NCBI RefSeq assembly: GCF_001984215.1
Contig: NZ_CP019420.1
Coordinates: 5,890,001 to 5,954,000 of the forward strand
Source: Mycobacterium sp. MS1601
Lineage (GTDB): Bacteria; Actinomycetota; Actinomycetes; Mycobacteriales; Mycobacteriaceae
Reading direction: 5' to 3'
DNA length: 64,000 nt
This document shows positions 19,552-31,012 of this stretch, in pieces (within the stretch, counting starts at the first letter, position 1; each line of letters begins with the position of its first letter). A program made the position numbers and the translations under genes. The notes below the pieces were generated by a model. That model searched no databases. It was not told where the DNA came from and saw nothing but the letters and a program-made list of their open reading frames with translations.

Positions 19552-20025
19552 GAAATTTCCAGCAAACTCTCAACGTCCAGCCGCCACGGCTGCCGCTTCG
19601 CTGATGATTCGGACACGGCGAAGTTGCTGGCCGCCGCCAGCCGCCGTGCATACGCACGTTGTCGCTGGGAAAACGGGATAGAGTAAGAAACTATCATCCA
19701 CGTAAATTAGCTGCTGGCTAGCGGCCTTGTGATGCACAAGGGACACATGTGATCCACAGTGTCGAGTTTCGGGCAATGCGAGCGTCTGTAACGGCCAAGC
19801 CACGGGTTCGTCACGGTGGCAAACTACGCCCAATCGCCCAGCAAACTCAGGCAATTCTCAGCGAGACCTCCCACTGCTGGCTGAAAATGGCTGCTACACA
19901 GGACTTTTCGCCGACAACAGCGATTGTCCAAGCTCACCCGAGTCGCTCCGGCGCACAGTTGTCGAAAATGGGCCGAACCAACGGCGCCCAAACAGCGCCA
20001 CCGAGCGGTGTCCGCGACGGCCGAG

Positions 20026-21303
20026 CTAACCCGCAACCGGCTCGTGCTCAGCCGGGTACGGAGCGCCGAAACCTGAGACGGGGCGATATCCACGAGACCT
20101 CGCCGACGCCGCCCCGCGGCGCACCAACGCTGCCGTCGCCACGAATCCGGCCTGGTCAGCGACCAGAAATGGCGTCAGGAGCCGGTTGTGGACAAAACTG
20201 AAGCCCAAGCCGGTCTCCGGCACCGCCCACCCCAGGGAACCCCCCAGGCCCACATGCCCGAAACCGGGCATCACCCCAGGTAGAGGCAATGCGTGGTAGC
20301 CCAGATGGAAGGACATGGGCATGCCGATGCTGCGGTCGAGGGCCAGGCTGGGCCGGCCGACCAGCGCCGCCGACCGCTCACGGGACAGGAAACGCTGCGG
20401 CACATCGCTGACCTCACCGCCATTGGCTATCGCGCCATACATCCTGGCCAGGCCTCGTGCGGTCGCCACGGCATTGGCCGACGGCAACTCGGCGTCCAGC
20501 AGGGGGATGTCACCCTGCACCGTCGACTTCATCCCCGGGAAGTACATGGCCCCGAAGATCGCCGAGCGCTGAATCGCCGCGACCCGTGGCGCTATGGCAT
20601 TGAACACCGGGTTCTGCATGTTCATCTGCGGACCAATGATCTGCGCGTTCCTGGTGGGCGCCCCTGCCGGTGGCCGCCCCAGGTGCACTCCGTCGGTGTT
20701 CAGGGGCTCGGCTATCTCCTGTCGGATGAGCGAGCGCATGCCCATGCCGGTCACCGCTCTGGCGAGCCCGGACAGCAACCAGCCGTAGGTGAGCGCGTGG
20801 TAGGCCGGCTTGCCGCGCAGCGCTGACGCCGGCGCGGCCGCCATCAGCTGTTCCATCTTCAGGTGATCCAACAGATCGGCCCTGGTGACCCCGGTGAGAT
20901 GAGACAACCCCGCCCGGTGGGCCATCACCTCACGGACGGTGATGTCGGCCTTGCCGCCCGCACCGAACTCCGGCCAATACTCGGCCACCGGGGCGTCGTA
21001 GTCGATCAACGCCCGGTCAGCGAGCCGGTGGATGACGGTGGACGCCATCCCCTTGGTCGCGGAGAACACCATGGCGCCGGTATCCGCAGTCCAGGGCGTC
21101 TGCCCGCGCCGGTCCGCCCAACCCGTCCAGACGTCGACAACCGGCTCACCGTGCAGATACACCGCCAGCGCTCCGCCACCGAAGCGACGGCCGGGAAACA
21201 GGTTGGCGAAGCTGCGCACCGCGCAGGCGAAGTTGGGATCCGCTGCGCCGTGGACACCTTTGGGGAGCGCCGCACTGCGCACCCCAGCAGTTGCATAGAT
21301 CAC
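20026..21303 (-). CDS. lipL: Serine beta-lactamase-fold esterase, LipL-like
   Basis: About 425 residues from GTG 21303. The catalytic Ser-x-x-Lys is in VFSATKGMAST, the Tyr motif in YHALTYGW, and a third motif in GHVGLGGSLGW, as in EstB-type esterases of the class C beta-lactamase fold. Block HGAADPNFACAVRSFANLFPG matches the mycobacterial LipL family start. M. tuberculosis has lipL (Rv1497) in the same place beside the mut genes. Substrate is probably an ester lipid. An open frame runs upstream to 21384, but that would overlap meaB; a -10-like TAAATT at 21312-21317 lies 8 bp before this GTG, suggesting its own leaderless promoter. Confidence 0.82.
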   Translation of the reverse strand: MIYATAGVRSAALPKGVHGAADPNFACAVRSFANLFPGRRFGGGALAVYLHGEPVVDVWTGWADRRGQTPWTADTGAMVFSATKGMASTVIHRLADRALIDYDAPVAEYWPEFGAGGKADITVREVMAHRAGLSHLTGVTRADLLDHLKMEQLMAAAPASALRGKPAYHALTYGWLLSGLARAVTGMGMRSLIRQEIAEPLNTDGVHLGRPPAGAPTRNAQIIGPQMNMQNPVFNAIAPRVAAIQRSAIFGAMYFPGMKSTVQGDIPLLDAELPSANAVATARGLARMYGAIANGGEVSDVPQRFLSRERSAALVGRPSLALDRSIGMPMSFHLGYHALPLPGVMPGFGHVGLGGSLGWAVPETGLGFSFVHNRLLTPFLVADQAGFVATAALVRRGAASARSRGYRPVSGFGAPYPAEHEPVAG

Positions 21304-21358
21304 AGTGGCTGAATTTACATGCGTCAGATCACAGTCCGGCGGGCACGTTAGCGACTTG

Positions 21359-22345
21359 TTACACAGGCGGCGTCGCAGCGGCATCGAGAATCTGCTCGGC
21401 CGCCAGCGCCGGCGTCAGCTCGCCGTCACGGACCTGGCGCTCCACCTCACGCTTGATCTCACGCACTCCCGGATGCGACAGCACCCGGTCGAGCACCGTG
21501 TCGCGCACCATCGACCACGTCCATTCCACCTGCTGGGTGCGGCGGCGGGCCTCGAACTCCCCGGCGTCGGTGAGTACCTGCCGGTGCTTCTCAATGGTCT
21601 GCCACAGCTCCTGCAGGCCCGTGCCCTCGAGTGCGCTCATGGTCAGCACCGGTGGCAGCCACACCGCGTTCGGCGGATAGATCAGCCGGATCGCCCCGGA
21701 CAGCTCACGCGCAGCCTTCTTGGCCTCGATGGCGTGATTGCCGTCCGCCTTGTTCACCACCACCACGTCGGCGAGTTCCAGCACGCCTTTCTTGATGCCC
21801 TGCAGCTGATCCCCGGTGCGCGCCAGCGTCAGGAACACGAAGGTGTCGACCATGTTGGCCACCGTCACCTCCGACTGCCCCACCCCCACCGTCTCGACCA
21901 GGATGACGTCAAAGCCCGCGGCCTCCAGCAGCACGATCGTCTCCCGGGTGGCCCTGGCCACCCCACCCAAGGTGCCCGACGTCGGGGAGGGCCGGATGTA
22001 GGCATCAGGTTGAGCCGCCAACCGCGACATCCGGGTCTTGTCGCCGAGGATCGATCCGCCCGTGCGGGTCGACGACGGGTCGACCGCCAGCACCGCGACA
22101 CGGTGCCCCAGCTCGATGAGATGCATACCGAGGGCCTCGATAGAGGTGGACTTACCCACGCCGGGCACGCCGGTGATGCCGACGTGCACAGCGCGGCCCG
22201 CATCGGGCATCAGCTCGAGCAGCAGCTCCTGGGCCTTGGCCCGGTGATCACGCCGGGTGGACTCGACCAGCGTGATGGCACGCGCAAGCGCCGAGCGCTC
22301 CCCCCGCCGGATCGCCTCGGCCAGTTCACCAACAGTCGGGGCCAT
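21359..22345 (-). CDS. meaB: MeaB (ArgK-type) GTPase chaperone of methylmalonyl-CoA mutase
   Basis: A 328-residue G3E GTPase with the P-loop GVPGVGKS near residue 60 and the guanine-specificity stretch VVVNKADG. MeaB loads adenosylcobalamin into methylmalonyl-CoA mutase and protects the enzyme from inactivation. ATG 22345 touches the TAG stop of mutB with no base between them, so translation is almost certainly coupled. In M. tuberculosis the toxin-antitoxin pair mazEF4 separates these two genes; here it is absent. Third gene of mutA-mutB-meaB. Confidence 0.92.
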   Translation of the reverse strand: MAPTVGELAEAIRRGERSALARAITLVESTRRDHRAKAQELLLELMPDAGRAVHVGITGVPGVGKSTSIEALGMHLIELGHRVAVLAVDPSSTRTGGSILGDKTRMSRLAAQPDAYIRPSPTSGTLGGVARATRETIVLLEAAGFDVILVETVGVGQSEVTVANMVDTFVFLTLARTGDQLQGIKKGVLELADVVVVNKADGNHAIEAKKAARELSGAIRLIYPPNAVWLPPVLTMSALEGTGLQELWQTIEKHRQVLTDAGEFEARRRTQQVEWTWSMVRDTVLDRVLSHPGVREIKREVERQVRDGELTPALAAEQILDAAATPPV

Positions 22346-24598
<2,253 letters not shown>

Positions 24599-24601
24599 GC
24601 T

Positions 24602-26467
24602 TCACGCTCCCAATCTGGTCAACAGCGCCGAAAGCGCGGCCACCGCATCGATTCTCGCCGTCAGGTACTCGTCGGGCCGGGGTGTCACGTCGCCGACGGC
24701 TTTCTCCGGGCCGGCCAGGCACACATGCTCGACCATCGCAGCACGCGCGGCCTGCACCACCGCCGAGACCTCCTGGGAGTAGCGCGCGTCGGTACCACAG
24801 ATCACCGCCACCGTCGGCGAGCCGGCCTCGGTCACCGCCGCTGCGATCCCCGCGGCGTCCAGCGGCCCGGGGTTGACGGCCTCGATCCCACCGGAAGCCA
24901 TCAGGTTGGCCGCAAACGTGGTGCGGATGTTGTGTTCGGCCAGCGGCCCCAGCGCAATGAGCAGTACCCGCGGCCGGGTCCCGAACTTGTCGAGGTAGGC
25001 ATCCGAGCGGTTGCGCAAGACCTCGAACCCAGCGGCATAACGCGCCACATCCGGCAGGTCCCCGGTCTGCTCCAGCGGCGCCTCCCCCAGATTGGGAAAC
25101 TCATTGACCCCGGTGACCGACGTCCGACGGTGGGCGATGTCGTCCTGGCGGGCCGCGGCCACCTCGGCGATGCCGGCCAGGATGTGCTCGCGGGCGGCGC
25201 GCAAACCGCCGCGCGCCTCGATGGACTGGAACAGCTCCCACGCACGCGCCGCCAACTCCGCGGTCAGGTCTTCGACGAACCAGGATCCCGCGGCCGGGTC
25301 CAGCACCCGGCCCAGATGCGACTCCTCCAGCAGCAGCAGCTGGGTGTTGCGGGCGATGCGACGGGCGAAAGCGGGCGACGCTGCGGGCGCACCCCCGGGA
25401 ATCGCCACATCGAACGGGTGCACCAGCACCGTGTCCGCGCCACCCACCCCGGCACCGAACGCCGCCAGCGTGCAGCGCAGCATGTTCACCCAGGGATCGC
25501 GTTGCGCCATCATCGCCAGTGAGGTCTCCGCATGCACCGTGGCCGCACCGGCCTCCGGTGCACCGGCCACTTCGGCCACCCGCGCCCACAACTGCCGCGC
25601 CGCCCGGAACTTCGCGATCGTCATGAACTGGTCGTCATCGGCAGCGAATCGAAAGCTGATCTGCTTCAACGCCTCTGCCATCGGCAACCCGGCGCCGGTC
25701 AGCGCACGCGCGTACTCCACCCCTGCGGCGATCGCTGCGGCCAACTCCCAACCGGCGCTGGCCCCCAACCCGTGGGTGGTCGGGCCGTCGACGGTGATCG
25801 CCCGCACCGAGCCGTGGAAGCCGGTCACCTGGCCCGCCACCGCCAACACCTCGTCCAGCGTGGGAGCCGCCCGCCCGGTCAGCTCCGCCGACAGCGGATC
25901 AGCACCCAGGTCGATCGACAGCGATCCGCGCTTCTCCTCCGGCAGGGCCGCCACCAACGAGGTGACCGCCGACGCGGCGGCCGAGAAGTCCGCACCGGCA
26001 TCGACGAGCACCGGCGCCAACTCCAGATACACACCTTCGAGCAGGCGGTCCACCTCGGCAACCGGCACCCCCGCGGCGCCCACCTTCAGAACCAGGCCGG
26101 AGACTCCGTCACCCAACGCGGCCAGCACCGCGGCGTTGCCCTCCGAGACGCCCTGCCCAGGCTGCCCGAACGCCTCGAGCACTTTCCACCCCGACAACAC
26201 ATCCCGGGTGGCATCTGCGCCCCTGGTGTACGGCCACTGGCCCGGCAGCGCAGGCTCGGGATTCACATCCAGTGCGGTGTAGAGAGGCCGCACCGCGAAA
26301 CCCTCATAGGTCTCGGTGTCCAACAACCGTTCCGGCTCGGCCGGCAGATCGGCCGGATCCCTGCGCAAACTCTTGGCCAGCACCCCCGCCACCCCGGTAC
26401 GCCACCGATCCCGGCCCTGCGCCAGCGCGGCGCGGTCTGCGGATACAACTGAGGTCTCTGAGGACAC
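24602..26467 (-). CDS. mutA: Methylmalonyl-CoA mutase small subunit
   Basis: About 621 residues, homologous to MutB over its whole length but without the Asp-x-His-x-x-Gly cobalamin motif: the C-terminal domain has GPLAEHNIRTTF at that place. This is the normal non-catalytic partner of the heterodimer. Start chosen at GTG 26467 because AGGAG sits six bases upstream; an in-frame TTG at 26473 directly abuts that AGGAG and is less likely. First gene of the mut operon; a perfect 10-bp inverted repeat lies about 75-105 bp upstream in the region shared with the divergent TVP38 gene. Confidence 0.93.
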   Translation of the reverse strand: MSSETSVVSADRAALAQGRDRWRTGVAGVLAKSLRRDPADLPAEPERLLDTETYEGFAVRPLYTALDVNPEPALPGQWPYTRGADATRDVLSGWKVLEAFGQPGQGVSEGNAAVLAALGDGVSGLVLKVGAAGVPVAEVDRLLEGVYLELAPVLVDAGADFSAAASAVTSLVAALPEEKRGSLSIDLGADPLSAELTGRAAPTLDEVLAVAGQVTGFHGSVRAITVDGPTTHGLGASAGWELAAAIAAGVEYARALTGAGLPMAEALKQISFRFAADDDQFMTIAKFRAARQLWARVAEVAGAPEAGAATVHAETSLAMMAQRDPWVNMLRCTLAAFGAGVGGADTVLVHPFDVAIPGGAPAASPAFARRIARNTQLLLLEESHLGRVLDPAAGSWFVEDLTAELAARAWELFQSIEARGGLRAAREHILAGIAEVAAARQDDIAHRRTSVTGVNEFPNLGEAPLEQTGDLPDVARYAAGFEVLRNRSDAYLDKFGTRPRVLLIALGPLAEHNIRTTFAANLMASGGIEAVNPGPLDAAGIAAAVTEAGSPTVAVICGTDARYSQEVSAVVQAARAAMVEHVCLAGPEKAVGDVTPRPDEYLTARIDAVAALSALLTRLGA

Positions 26468-26542
26468 CGGCAACTCCTGAGGTTCACGGCAGACTGACCA
26501 TGTATGTGGCCAGCCACTCGAACCCTCAGGCTAAATGATGCC

Positions 26543-26574
26543 CGTCACGTACCAAGAGCCGCCCGTACGTGACG
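26543..26574. promoter_or_regulatory. Perfect 10-bp inverted repeat between mutA and the TVP38 gene
   Basis: CGTCACGTAC (26543-26552) and GTACGTGACG (26565-26574) flank a 12-bp centre, in the divergent intergenic region. No T-tract follows, so it looks like an operator rather than a terminator. The binding protein is unknown. Confidence 0.55.
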
Positions 26575-26625
26575 AGCCCGACAGATTCGCCGCCTAACAC
26601 GACAGAGTGCGTAACCTTGTTTGCC

Positions 26626-27393
26626 GTGGCCAAGCCCAGTCTCCGCACGTTGCGCAGTGTGCGCGCAGCGGTTGTCGCGACGGCCCGGCAGATCCCCCGG
26701 CGACGTCTGATGGCCACGGCGCTCGTCGGTGTGATTCTTGTCGCAATTGTGCTGCTGGTGCCGTTCCCCACGGCGGTGCAACTGCGCGATTGGGCGACGT
26801 CGCTGGGCTCGTGGTTCCCGCTGGCCTTCTTCGGCGCCCACGTGGTGCTGACGGTGTTTCCGTTTCCCCGCACAGCGTTCACGCTGGCAGCGGGCCTGCT
26901 GTTCGGACCGCTGCTGGGGGTCGGGCTGGCGGTGGTCGCCAGTACCATCAGCGCGCTGTTGGCCGTGGTGCTGGTGCGGGCGGTGGGCTGGCAACTCAGC
27001 CGGTTGGTGCGCAATCCCTCGATCGACGTGCTCGACGCCCGGCTGCGTCGACGCGGCTGGCCGGCCATCTTGTCGTTGCGGATGATCCCGGCGGTCCCGT
27101 TCTCGGTGCTCAACTACGCCGCGGGGGCGTCGGCCGTGCGACTGGTGCCCTACACGCTGGCCACGGTGGTGGGATTGCTTCCCGGCACGGTCGCGGTGGT
27201 GGTTCTCGGTGACGCGTTGACCGGCAGCGTCAATCCGCTGCTGGTGGTGGTGTCGCTGCTGACCGCGAGCCTGGGGGTGGCCGGGCTGTACTACGAAACC
27301 CGCCACCACCGTCGCAGACGGGCGCAGCCGGCCGTGGACACCGACGGAGATCAGGGCGCCCGGTGCGCTCCACTGGGTGGCGGCGGCGCCTGA
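26626..27393 (+). CDS. TVP38/TMEM64 (DedA-like) membrane protein
   Basis: About 255 residues starting VAKPSLRTLRSVR. After a basic N-terminus come five or six membrane segments containing the SNARE-associated/VTT signature: FPRTAFTLAAGLLFG, then LVRNPS, then RMIPAVPFSVLNYAAGAS. It corresponds to Rv1491c, divergent from mutA as in M. tuberculosis. Proposed role of the family: membrane homeostasis or lipid scrambling. Start GTG 26626 is preferred over GTG 26569 because TAACCT (26612-26617) forms a -10 element 8 bp upstream and the earlier GTG lies inside an inverted repeat. Its end overlaps the convergent SPFH gene by 43 bp. Confidence 0.85.
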   Translation: MAKPSLRTLRSVRAAVVATARQIPRRRLMATALVGVILVAIVLLVPFPTAVQLRDWATSLGSWFPLAFFGAHVVLTVFPFPRTAFTLAAGLLFGPLLGVGLAVVASTISALLAVVLVRAVGWQLSRLVRNPSIDVLDARLRRRGWPAILSLRMIPAVPFSVLNYAAGASAVRLVPYTLATVVGLLPGTVAVVVLGDALTGSVNPLLVVVSLLTASLGVAGLYYETRHHRRRRAQPAVDTDGDQGARCAPLGGGGA

Positions 27394-28574
27394 CGGTCCA
27401 CCGGAGCTGTGGTGTCGACCGGATACTGCGCCTGCACCGGAGGCAGCTTCGGCGCCGCGATCTCGGGTGTGGTGGTGCTGCGGGCGTCGGCCTCGGCTTT
27501 GGCCACCGCGCGGGCGATTTCCGGGTCGGTCTGGGTGGTGAACCAGTCCTTGACCTCTTCGGAGTCGTCCTCCGGCTGGGACAGCTGGTCCTCCACTGGC
27601 GACGGTGTGTAGCGGAACACACCGTCTTCTCCCGGTGCCCCGAGGAGCTTGGTGAACCCCTGCAGCGCGGAGCCGAAGTCGCTGGGCACAACCCAGACCT
27701 TGTTGGCCTCGCCCTTGGCCATCAGCGGCAGCGTCTGTAGGTACTGGTAGGCCAACAGTTCGGGAGTGGGCCTACCGGCCTTGATGGCGGCGAAGGTCTT
27801 CTCGATGGCTTTGGCCTGGCCCTGGGCTTGCAGATACTGAGCTGCCCGCTCGCCCTGCGCACGCAGCATCCGGGATTGCCGATCGGCCTCGGCGGCCAGG
27901 ATGGCTGCCTGTTTGGCGCCCTCGGCGGACAGGATCTGTGACTGCTTCTGTCCTTCGGCCTGTTTGATGGAGGATTCCCGGATGCCTTCGGCGGTGAGGA
28001 TCATCGCGCGCTTCTCGCGATCGGCCTTCATCTGCTTTTCCATGGACTCCTGCACCGACGGCGGCGGGTCGATGGAGCGCAGTTCCACGCGGGCGACGCG
28101 CAGCCCCCACTTGCCGGTGGCCTCGTCGAGCACCCCACGAAGCTGTCCGTTGATGGAGTCGCGCGAGGTCAGTGTCTGTTCCAGAGTCATACCGCCGACC
28201 ACGTTGCGCAGCGTGGTGGTGGTGAGCTGCTCGACGCCGACGATGTAGTTGCTGATGGCGTACACCGCCGCCTGCGGGTTGGTGACCTGGAAGTACACCA
28301 CCGTGTCGATGTTCAGCGTGAGGTTGTCCTCGGTGATCACCGGCTGCGGCGGGAACGACACCACCCGCTCGCGCAGGTCGACCTTGGCCCGCACCCGGTC
28401 GATGAACGGCACCAGCAGGGTCAGCTGACCGCTGACCGTGCGGCTGTAACGGCCCAGCCGTTCGATCACCGCGGCCTCGGCCTGGGGCACCAGGGCCACC
28501 GACTTGGCCACGATGATCACGGCGAGGATGACAAGAACTGCCAGCAGAACCAGCCCGGCGATCGCACCGTCCAT
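27351..28574 (-). CDS. SPFH/band 7 (stomatin-like) membrane protein
   Basis: A 407-residue protein with one N-terminal membrane helix (residues 3-25). A band-7 domain (about 27-190, from LVPQAEAAVIERLGRY through DSINGQLRGVLDEATG) follows, then a charged alpha-helical coiled coil (about 190-260) with the paraslipin blocks EGIRESSIKQAEGQKQ, and a Pro/Ala-rich tail. Stomatin-like proteins form oligomeric rings that organise membrane microdomains. The partner NfeD gene lies 18 bp upstream on the same strand, the usual operon pair. Orthologous position to Rv1488. Confidence 0.9.
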   Translation of the reverse strand: MDGAIAGLVLLAVLVILAVIIVAKSVALVPQAEAAVIERLGRYSRTVSGQLTLLVPFIDRVRAKVDLRERVVSFPPQPVITEDNLTLNIDTVVYFQVTNPQAAVYAISNYIVGVEQLTTTTLRNVVGGMTLEQTLTSRDSINGQLRGVLDEATGKWGLRVARVELRSIDPPPSVQESMEKQMKADREKRAMILTAEGIRESSIKQAEGQKQSQILSAEGAKQAAILAAEADRQSRMLRAQGERAAQYLQAQGQAKAIEKTFAAIKAGRPTPELLAYQYLQTLPLMAKGEANKVWVVPSDFGSALQGFTKLLGAPGEDGVFRYTPSPVEDQLSQPEDDSEEVKDWFTTQTDPEIARAVAKAEADARSTTTPEIAAPKLPPVQAQYPVDTTAPVDRQAPPPPSGAHRAP

Positions 28575-28592
28575 ACGGAATCTCCTTTGAGG

Positions 28593-29027
28593 TCAGGCGT
28601 TCTTCCAGACGACGGCGGTGGCGCCGTCGATGTGCATCACGGTCACCTGGGCGCCCGGCTCGTAGACGTCGTGGTCGTTCAGCGGCCGAGCCGTCCAGAT
28701 CTCGCCGTCGAGTTTGACCTGTCCCTCGTGCTGACTCACCCGGTTGAGCACCAGCGCGGGTTTTCCCTCGAGAGCTTCGGTGCCCGTCTCGATGGCGGGC
28801 CTGGACGTGAAACGTCGGCGCAGCGCGGGTCGCACCAGGAGCAGCAACACGATGGAGACAACGAGGAACACCACGCCGTCGGCCCAGATCGGCCAGTCGA
28901 ACACCGCGGCCGAGCCCGCCGCGGCCAGTGCGCCCCCGCCGAGCATCAGCAGGAACAGATCGCCGGTCAATGCTTCGGCACCGGCGAGCCCCAAAGCGAC
29001 GATGAGCCAAATCAGGGCCGCGGGCAT
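28593..29027 (-). CDS. nfeD: NfeD-family membrane protein
   Basis: A 144-residue protein. The first 75 residues contain about three hydrophobic segments (LIWLIVALGLAGAEAL, LFLLMLGGGALAAAGS, VVFLVVSIVLLLLV). The last 65 residues form the soluble OB-fold NfeD domain, with the typical GEIWTARPL and LNRVSQHEGQVKLDG stretches. It is the short type without a protease domain. NfeD proteins work with SPFH proteins; the SPFH gene follows 18 bp downstream. ATG start. Equivalent of Rv1487. Confidence 0.85.
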   Translation of the reverse strand: MPAALIWLIVALGLAGAEALTGDLFLLMLGGGALAAAGSAAVFDWPIWADGVVFLVVSIVLLLLVRPALRRRFTSRPAIETGTEALEGKPALVLNRVSQHEGQVKLDGEIWTARPLNDHDVYEPGAQVTVMHIDGATAVVWKNA

Positions 29028-29121
29028 GACGCAAGGATAGCCCGTGGCCCCGACGGATCAGGGGTGCGTCGGGGCGTCGCGGCGGGTGCGTTCCCCGGGG
29101 AACAACTACACTGCTGCCATC

Positions 29122-30003
29122 ATGTGGTGCCCGAGTGTTTCCCTCGCCGTGTGGGCCAACGCCTGGATTGCAGGCAAGGCTGCGCCCGACGACGTCCTCG
29201 ACGCGTTATCCCTATGGGCGCCAACGCATTCGGTGACCGCGTATGACGCTGTGGCAGCGTCGGCCACCGGCCTGCCGTGGCCGGATGTCAACGACGCGGG
29301 GGCGGTCTCCATGCTGCAGACGCTGCGGACCGCAGCGGGCGTGCGGTCGATTCCGCAGCCGTCGTTGAGCATCGTCCTGCCGGTCCCGGGCGACGTACGG
29401 GGACTGCCCGCGGGCACGACGTTCGCCCGTGATGCCCTCGACGCGGGCGAAGCCGTGATCGTGACGTCCGAGCGCGGCACCCCGGTGGGGCTGGTCCCCG
29501 ATTTCGAGTACGAGGCCTCCGACGACGCCTTCGACTTCGGCTCCGAGGACGACGACTACGACGATTCCCCCGAGCTGCGTCGGTTGGCCTGGACGGTGTA
29601 CTCGCTGCCCACCGTGCCCGTCGCTCAGTACTTCGACCTGGGCGAGGCGGAGTTCGAGCTGCGCTCGGCGGTGCGCTCGGCCGCCGAAGCCCTCTCGGCA
29701 TTGCGTGCAGGCGGCGCTGGTGTCGAGGTCGAGGACCCGCGCGGCATGGTCGAGCAGGTCCTGGAATCGGGCCGCCACCACATCGCCCCCGAGCACGCCC
29801 CCACCCGGGCACTGCGGGTGCTGGACAACGCCGCGCACGTCGACGCCATCATCACCGTGAGCGCCGGGCTGATGCCCATCTCCACACAGTCCTCGTCAGA
29901 GGTACAGATCGCCAGCGACGCGCTGCGGCCGCTGGGTCAGGTGGTGCGCTCGGCTCGGCTGGCCGCGGTCACCGCGATCCTGCACTCGGCCTGGGAGAGC
30001 TGA
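29122..30003 (+). CDS. Conserved mycobacterial protein of unknown function (Rv1486c-like)
   Basis: A 293-residue protein from ATG 29122 ([15 protein letters not shown]). An earlier in-frame reading from 29044 has no support. No signal peptide, no membrane segment and no enzyme motif were recognised; there is an acidic stretch ([10 protein letters not shown]) around residue 150. The gene sits convergent with hemH and overlaps its end by 35 bp, the same arrangement as Rv1486c in M. tuberculosis. Function unknown; conservation of place suggests a real mycobacterial core gene. Confidence 0.75.
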   Translation: MWCPSVSLAVWANAWIAGKAAPDDVLDALSLWAPTHSVTAYDAVAASATGLPWPDVNDAGAVSMLQTLRTAAGVRSIPQPSLSIVLPVPGDVRGLPAGTTFARDALDAGEAVIVTSERGTPVGLVPDFEYEASDDAFDFGSEDDDYDDSPELRRLAWTVYSLPTVPVAQYFDLGEAEFELRSAVRSAAEALSALRAGGAGVEVEDPRGMVEQVLESGRHHIAPEHAPTRALRVLDNAAHVDAIITVSAGLMPISTQSSSEVQIASDALRPLGQVVRSARLAAVTAILHSAWES

Positions 30004-31003
30004 CCGGTTCACACGCCGGCGTGCAGAACGCGCCGTCGACACTGCTGCCGTGGCCCGGCACCGGATCGGGTCCGGCGACGCGGACCGGATCTCGCCCCAG
30101 GCGCCGTTCGTCCACCAGATCCACGATGAGCTCGGCGAACCGCTTCTGCGCGTTGGGGGTGCTGGCGCGGGCCAGAGCCACCCCTGCCGCGTCGGCCTGC
30201 TCGCGCAGTTCGTTGTCCAGGTCCCACACCACCTCGATGTGGTCGGCCACAAAACCGATGGGGCACACCAGGACTGCGTTGACACCCCGGGCCACCAGGT
30301 TGTCGAGGTGATCACCGACGTCCGGTTCCAGCCAGGGCACCTGCGGCGGCCCCGACCGCGACTGCCACACCAGGTCGAAATCGTGGTAACCCGCCGCGGC
30401 CGCCACCAGCCGGGAGGCGTAACCGACCTGACGCTCATAGAGGTCCTGCCCACAGCGCGAGGCCGCGCGCAGCGGGATGGAGTGGGCGGTGAACACCAGC
30501 CGCGGCGCCGCATCCGGGGGCAGGGTGGCGGCGGCCTCGGCGATCGCGTCGGCGAACATCGCCACGAACAGCGGGTGGTCGAAATACTGTCGCAGCTTCA
30601 CCAGTTCGGGGGCCCCGGGCCCGGCTGCGGCGCGGCCTCGGGTGATGTCCTCCTGGTATTGCGCGCAGCCGCTGTAGCCGCCCCACGCCGAGGTGGCGAA
30701 CACGGCGGCGCGGCGGATCCCGTCGTCACGCATGGCGGCGACGGTGTCCTCGACGAACGGATCCCAGTTGCGGTTGCCGAAGTACACCGGCAGATCCGTG
30801 ACAGTGCGCAGTTGGTCGATCAGTGCGCGGTTGATGCCGTTGATCGGTGAGACACCGCCGAAGTGGTAGTAGTGCTCGGCGACGGCCTCGAGTCGCTCCC
30901 GCGGGATGCCACGGCCCCGGGTGACGTTCTCCAGAAACGGCATGACCTGCTCAGGTCCTTCGGGGCCGCCGAAGGACAGGAGCAGTATCGCGTCGAAATC
31001 CAC
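29969..31003 (-). CDS. hemH: Ferrochelatase
   Basis: A 344-residue enzyme inserting iron into a porphyrin in heme synthesis. Family landmarks: [14 protein letters not shown] at the N-terminus, the catalytic-His block [11 protein letters not shown], and the late block [19 protein letters not shown]. Cys residues near 160 and at the C-terminus (FCTPAC) fit the [2Fe-2S] form of actinobacterial ferrochelatases. The tail ...RPSAGSR resembles that of the M. tuberculosis enzyme, so the 35-bp overlap with the opposite gene appears natural. GTG start. Last gene of the fabG1-inhA-hemH operon, 8 bp after inhA. Confidence 0.93.
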   Translation of the reverse strand: MDFDAILLLSFGGPEGPEQVMPFLENVTRGRGIPRERLEAVAEHYYHFGGVSPINGINRALIDQLRTVTDLPVYFGNRNWDPFVEDTVAAMRDDGIRRAAVFATSAWGGYSGCAQYQEDITRGRAAAGPGAPELVKLRQYFDHPLFVAMFADAIAEAAATLPPDAAPRLVFTAHSIPLRAASRCGQDLYERQVGYASRLVAAAAGYHDFDLVWQSRSGPPQVPWLEPDVGDHLDNLVARGVNAVLVCPIGFVADHIEVVWDLDNELREQADAAGVALARASTPNAQKRFAELIVDLVDERRLGRDPVRVAGPDPVPGHGSSVDGAFCTPACEPVSSPRPSAGSR

Positions 31004-31012
31004 AGCAGTCCG

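Larger units (their letters stand above)
19188..20025. other. Long AT-rich non-coding region upstream of the polyketide synthase
   Basis: No credible gene lies in these 838 bp: short open frames exist but show no motifs and are mostly antisense to one another. The stretch around 19430-19760 is visibly richer in A and T than its surroundings. It contains a perfect 11-bp tandem duplication (19305-19326), a 6-bp inverted repeat (AACAGC/GCTGTT, 19459-19487) and a 7-bp inverted repeat (19530-19551). It should hold the synthase promoter. Such AT-rich upstream regions are typical targets of the nucleoid silencer Lsr2, but that is inference. Confidence 0.6.

Noticed and set aside
27772..29034. 420-codon minus-strand frame spanning SPFH and NfeD
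   Set aside because: Out of frame with both real genes; Arg/Gly/His-rich shadow.
29969..30012. Possible frameshift at the hemH 3' end
   Set aside because: The tail RPSAGSR and total length of 344 match the M. tuberculosis protein as I recall it, so the overlap is natural.
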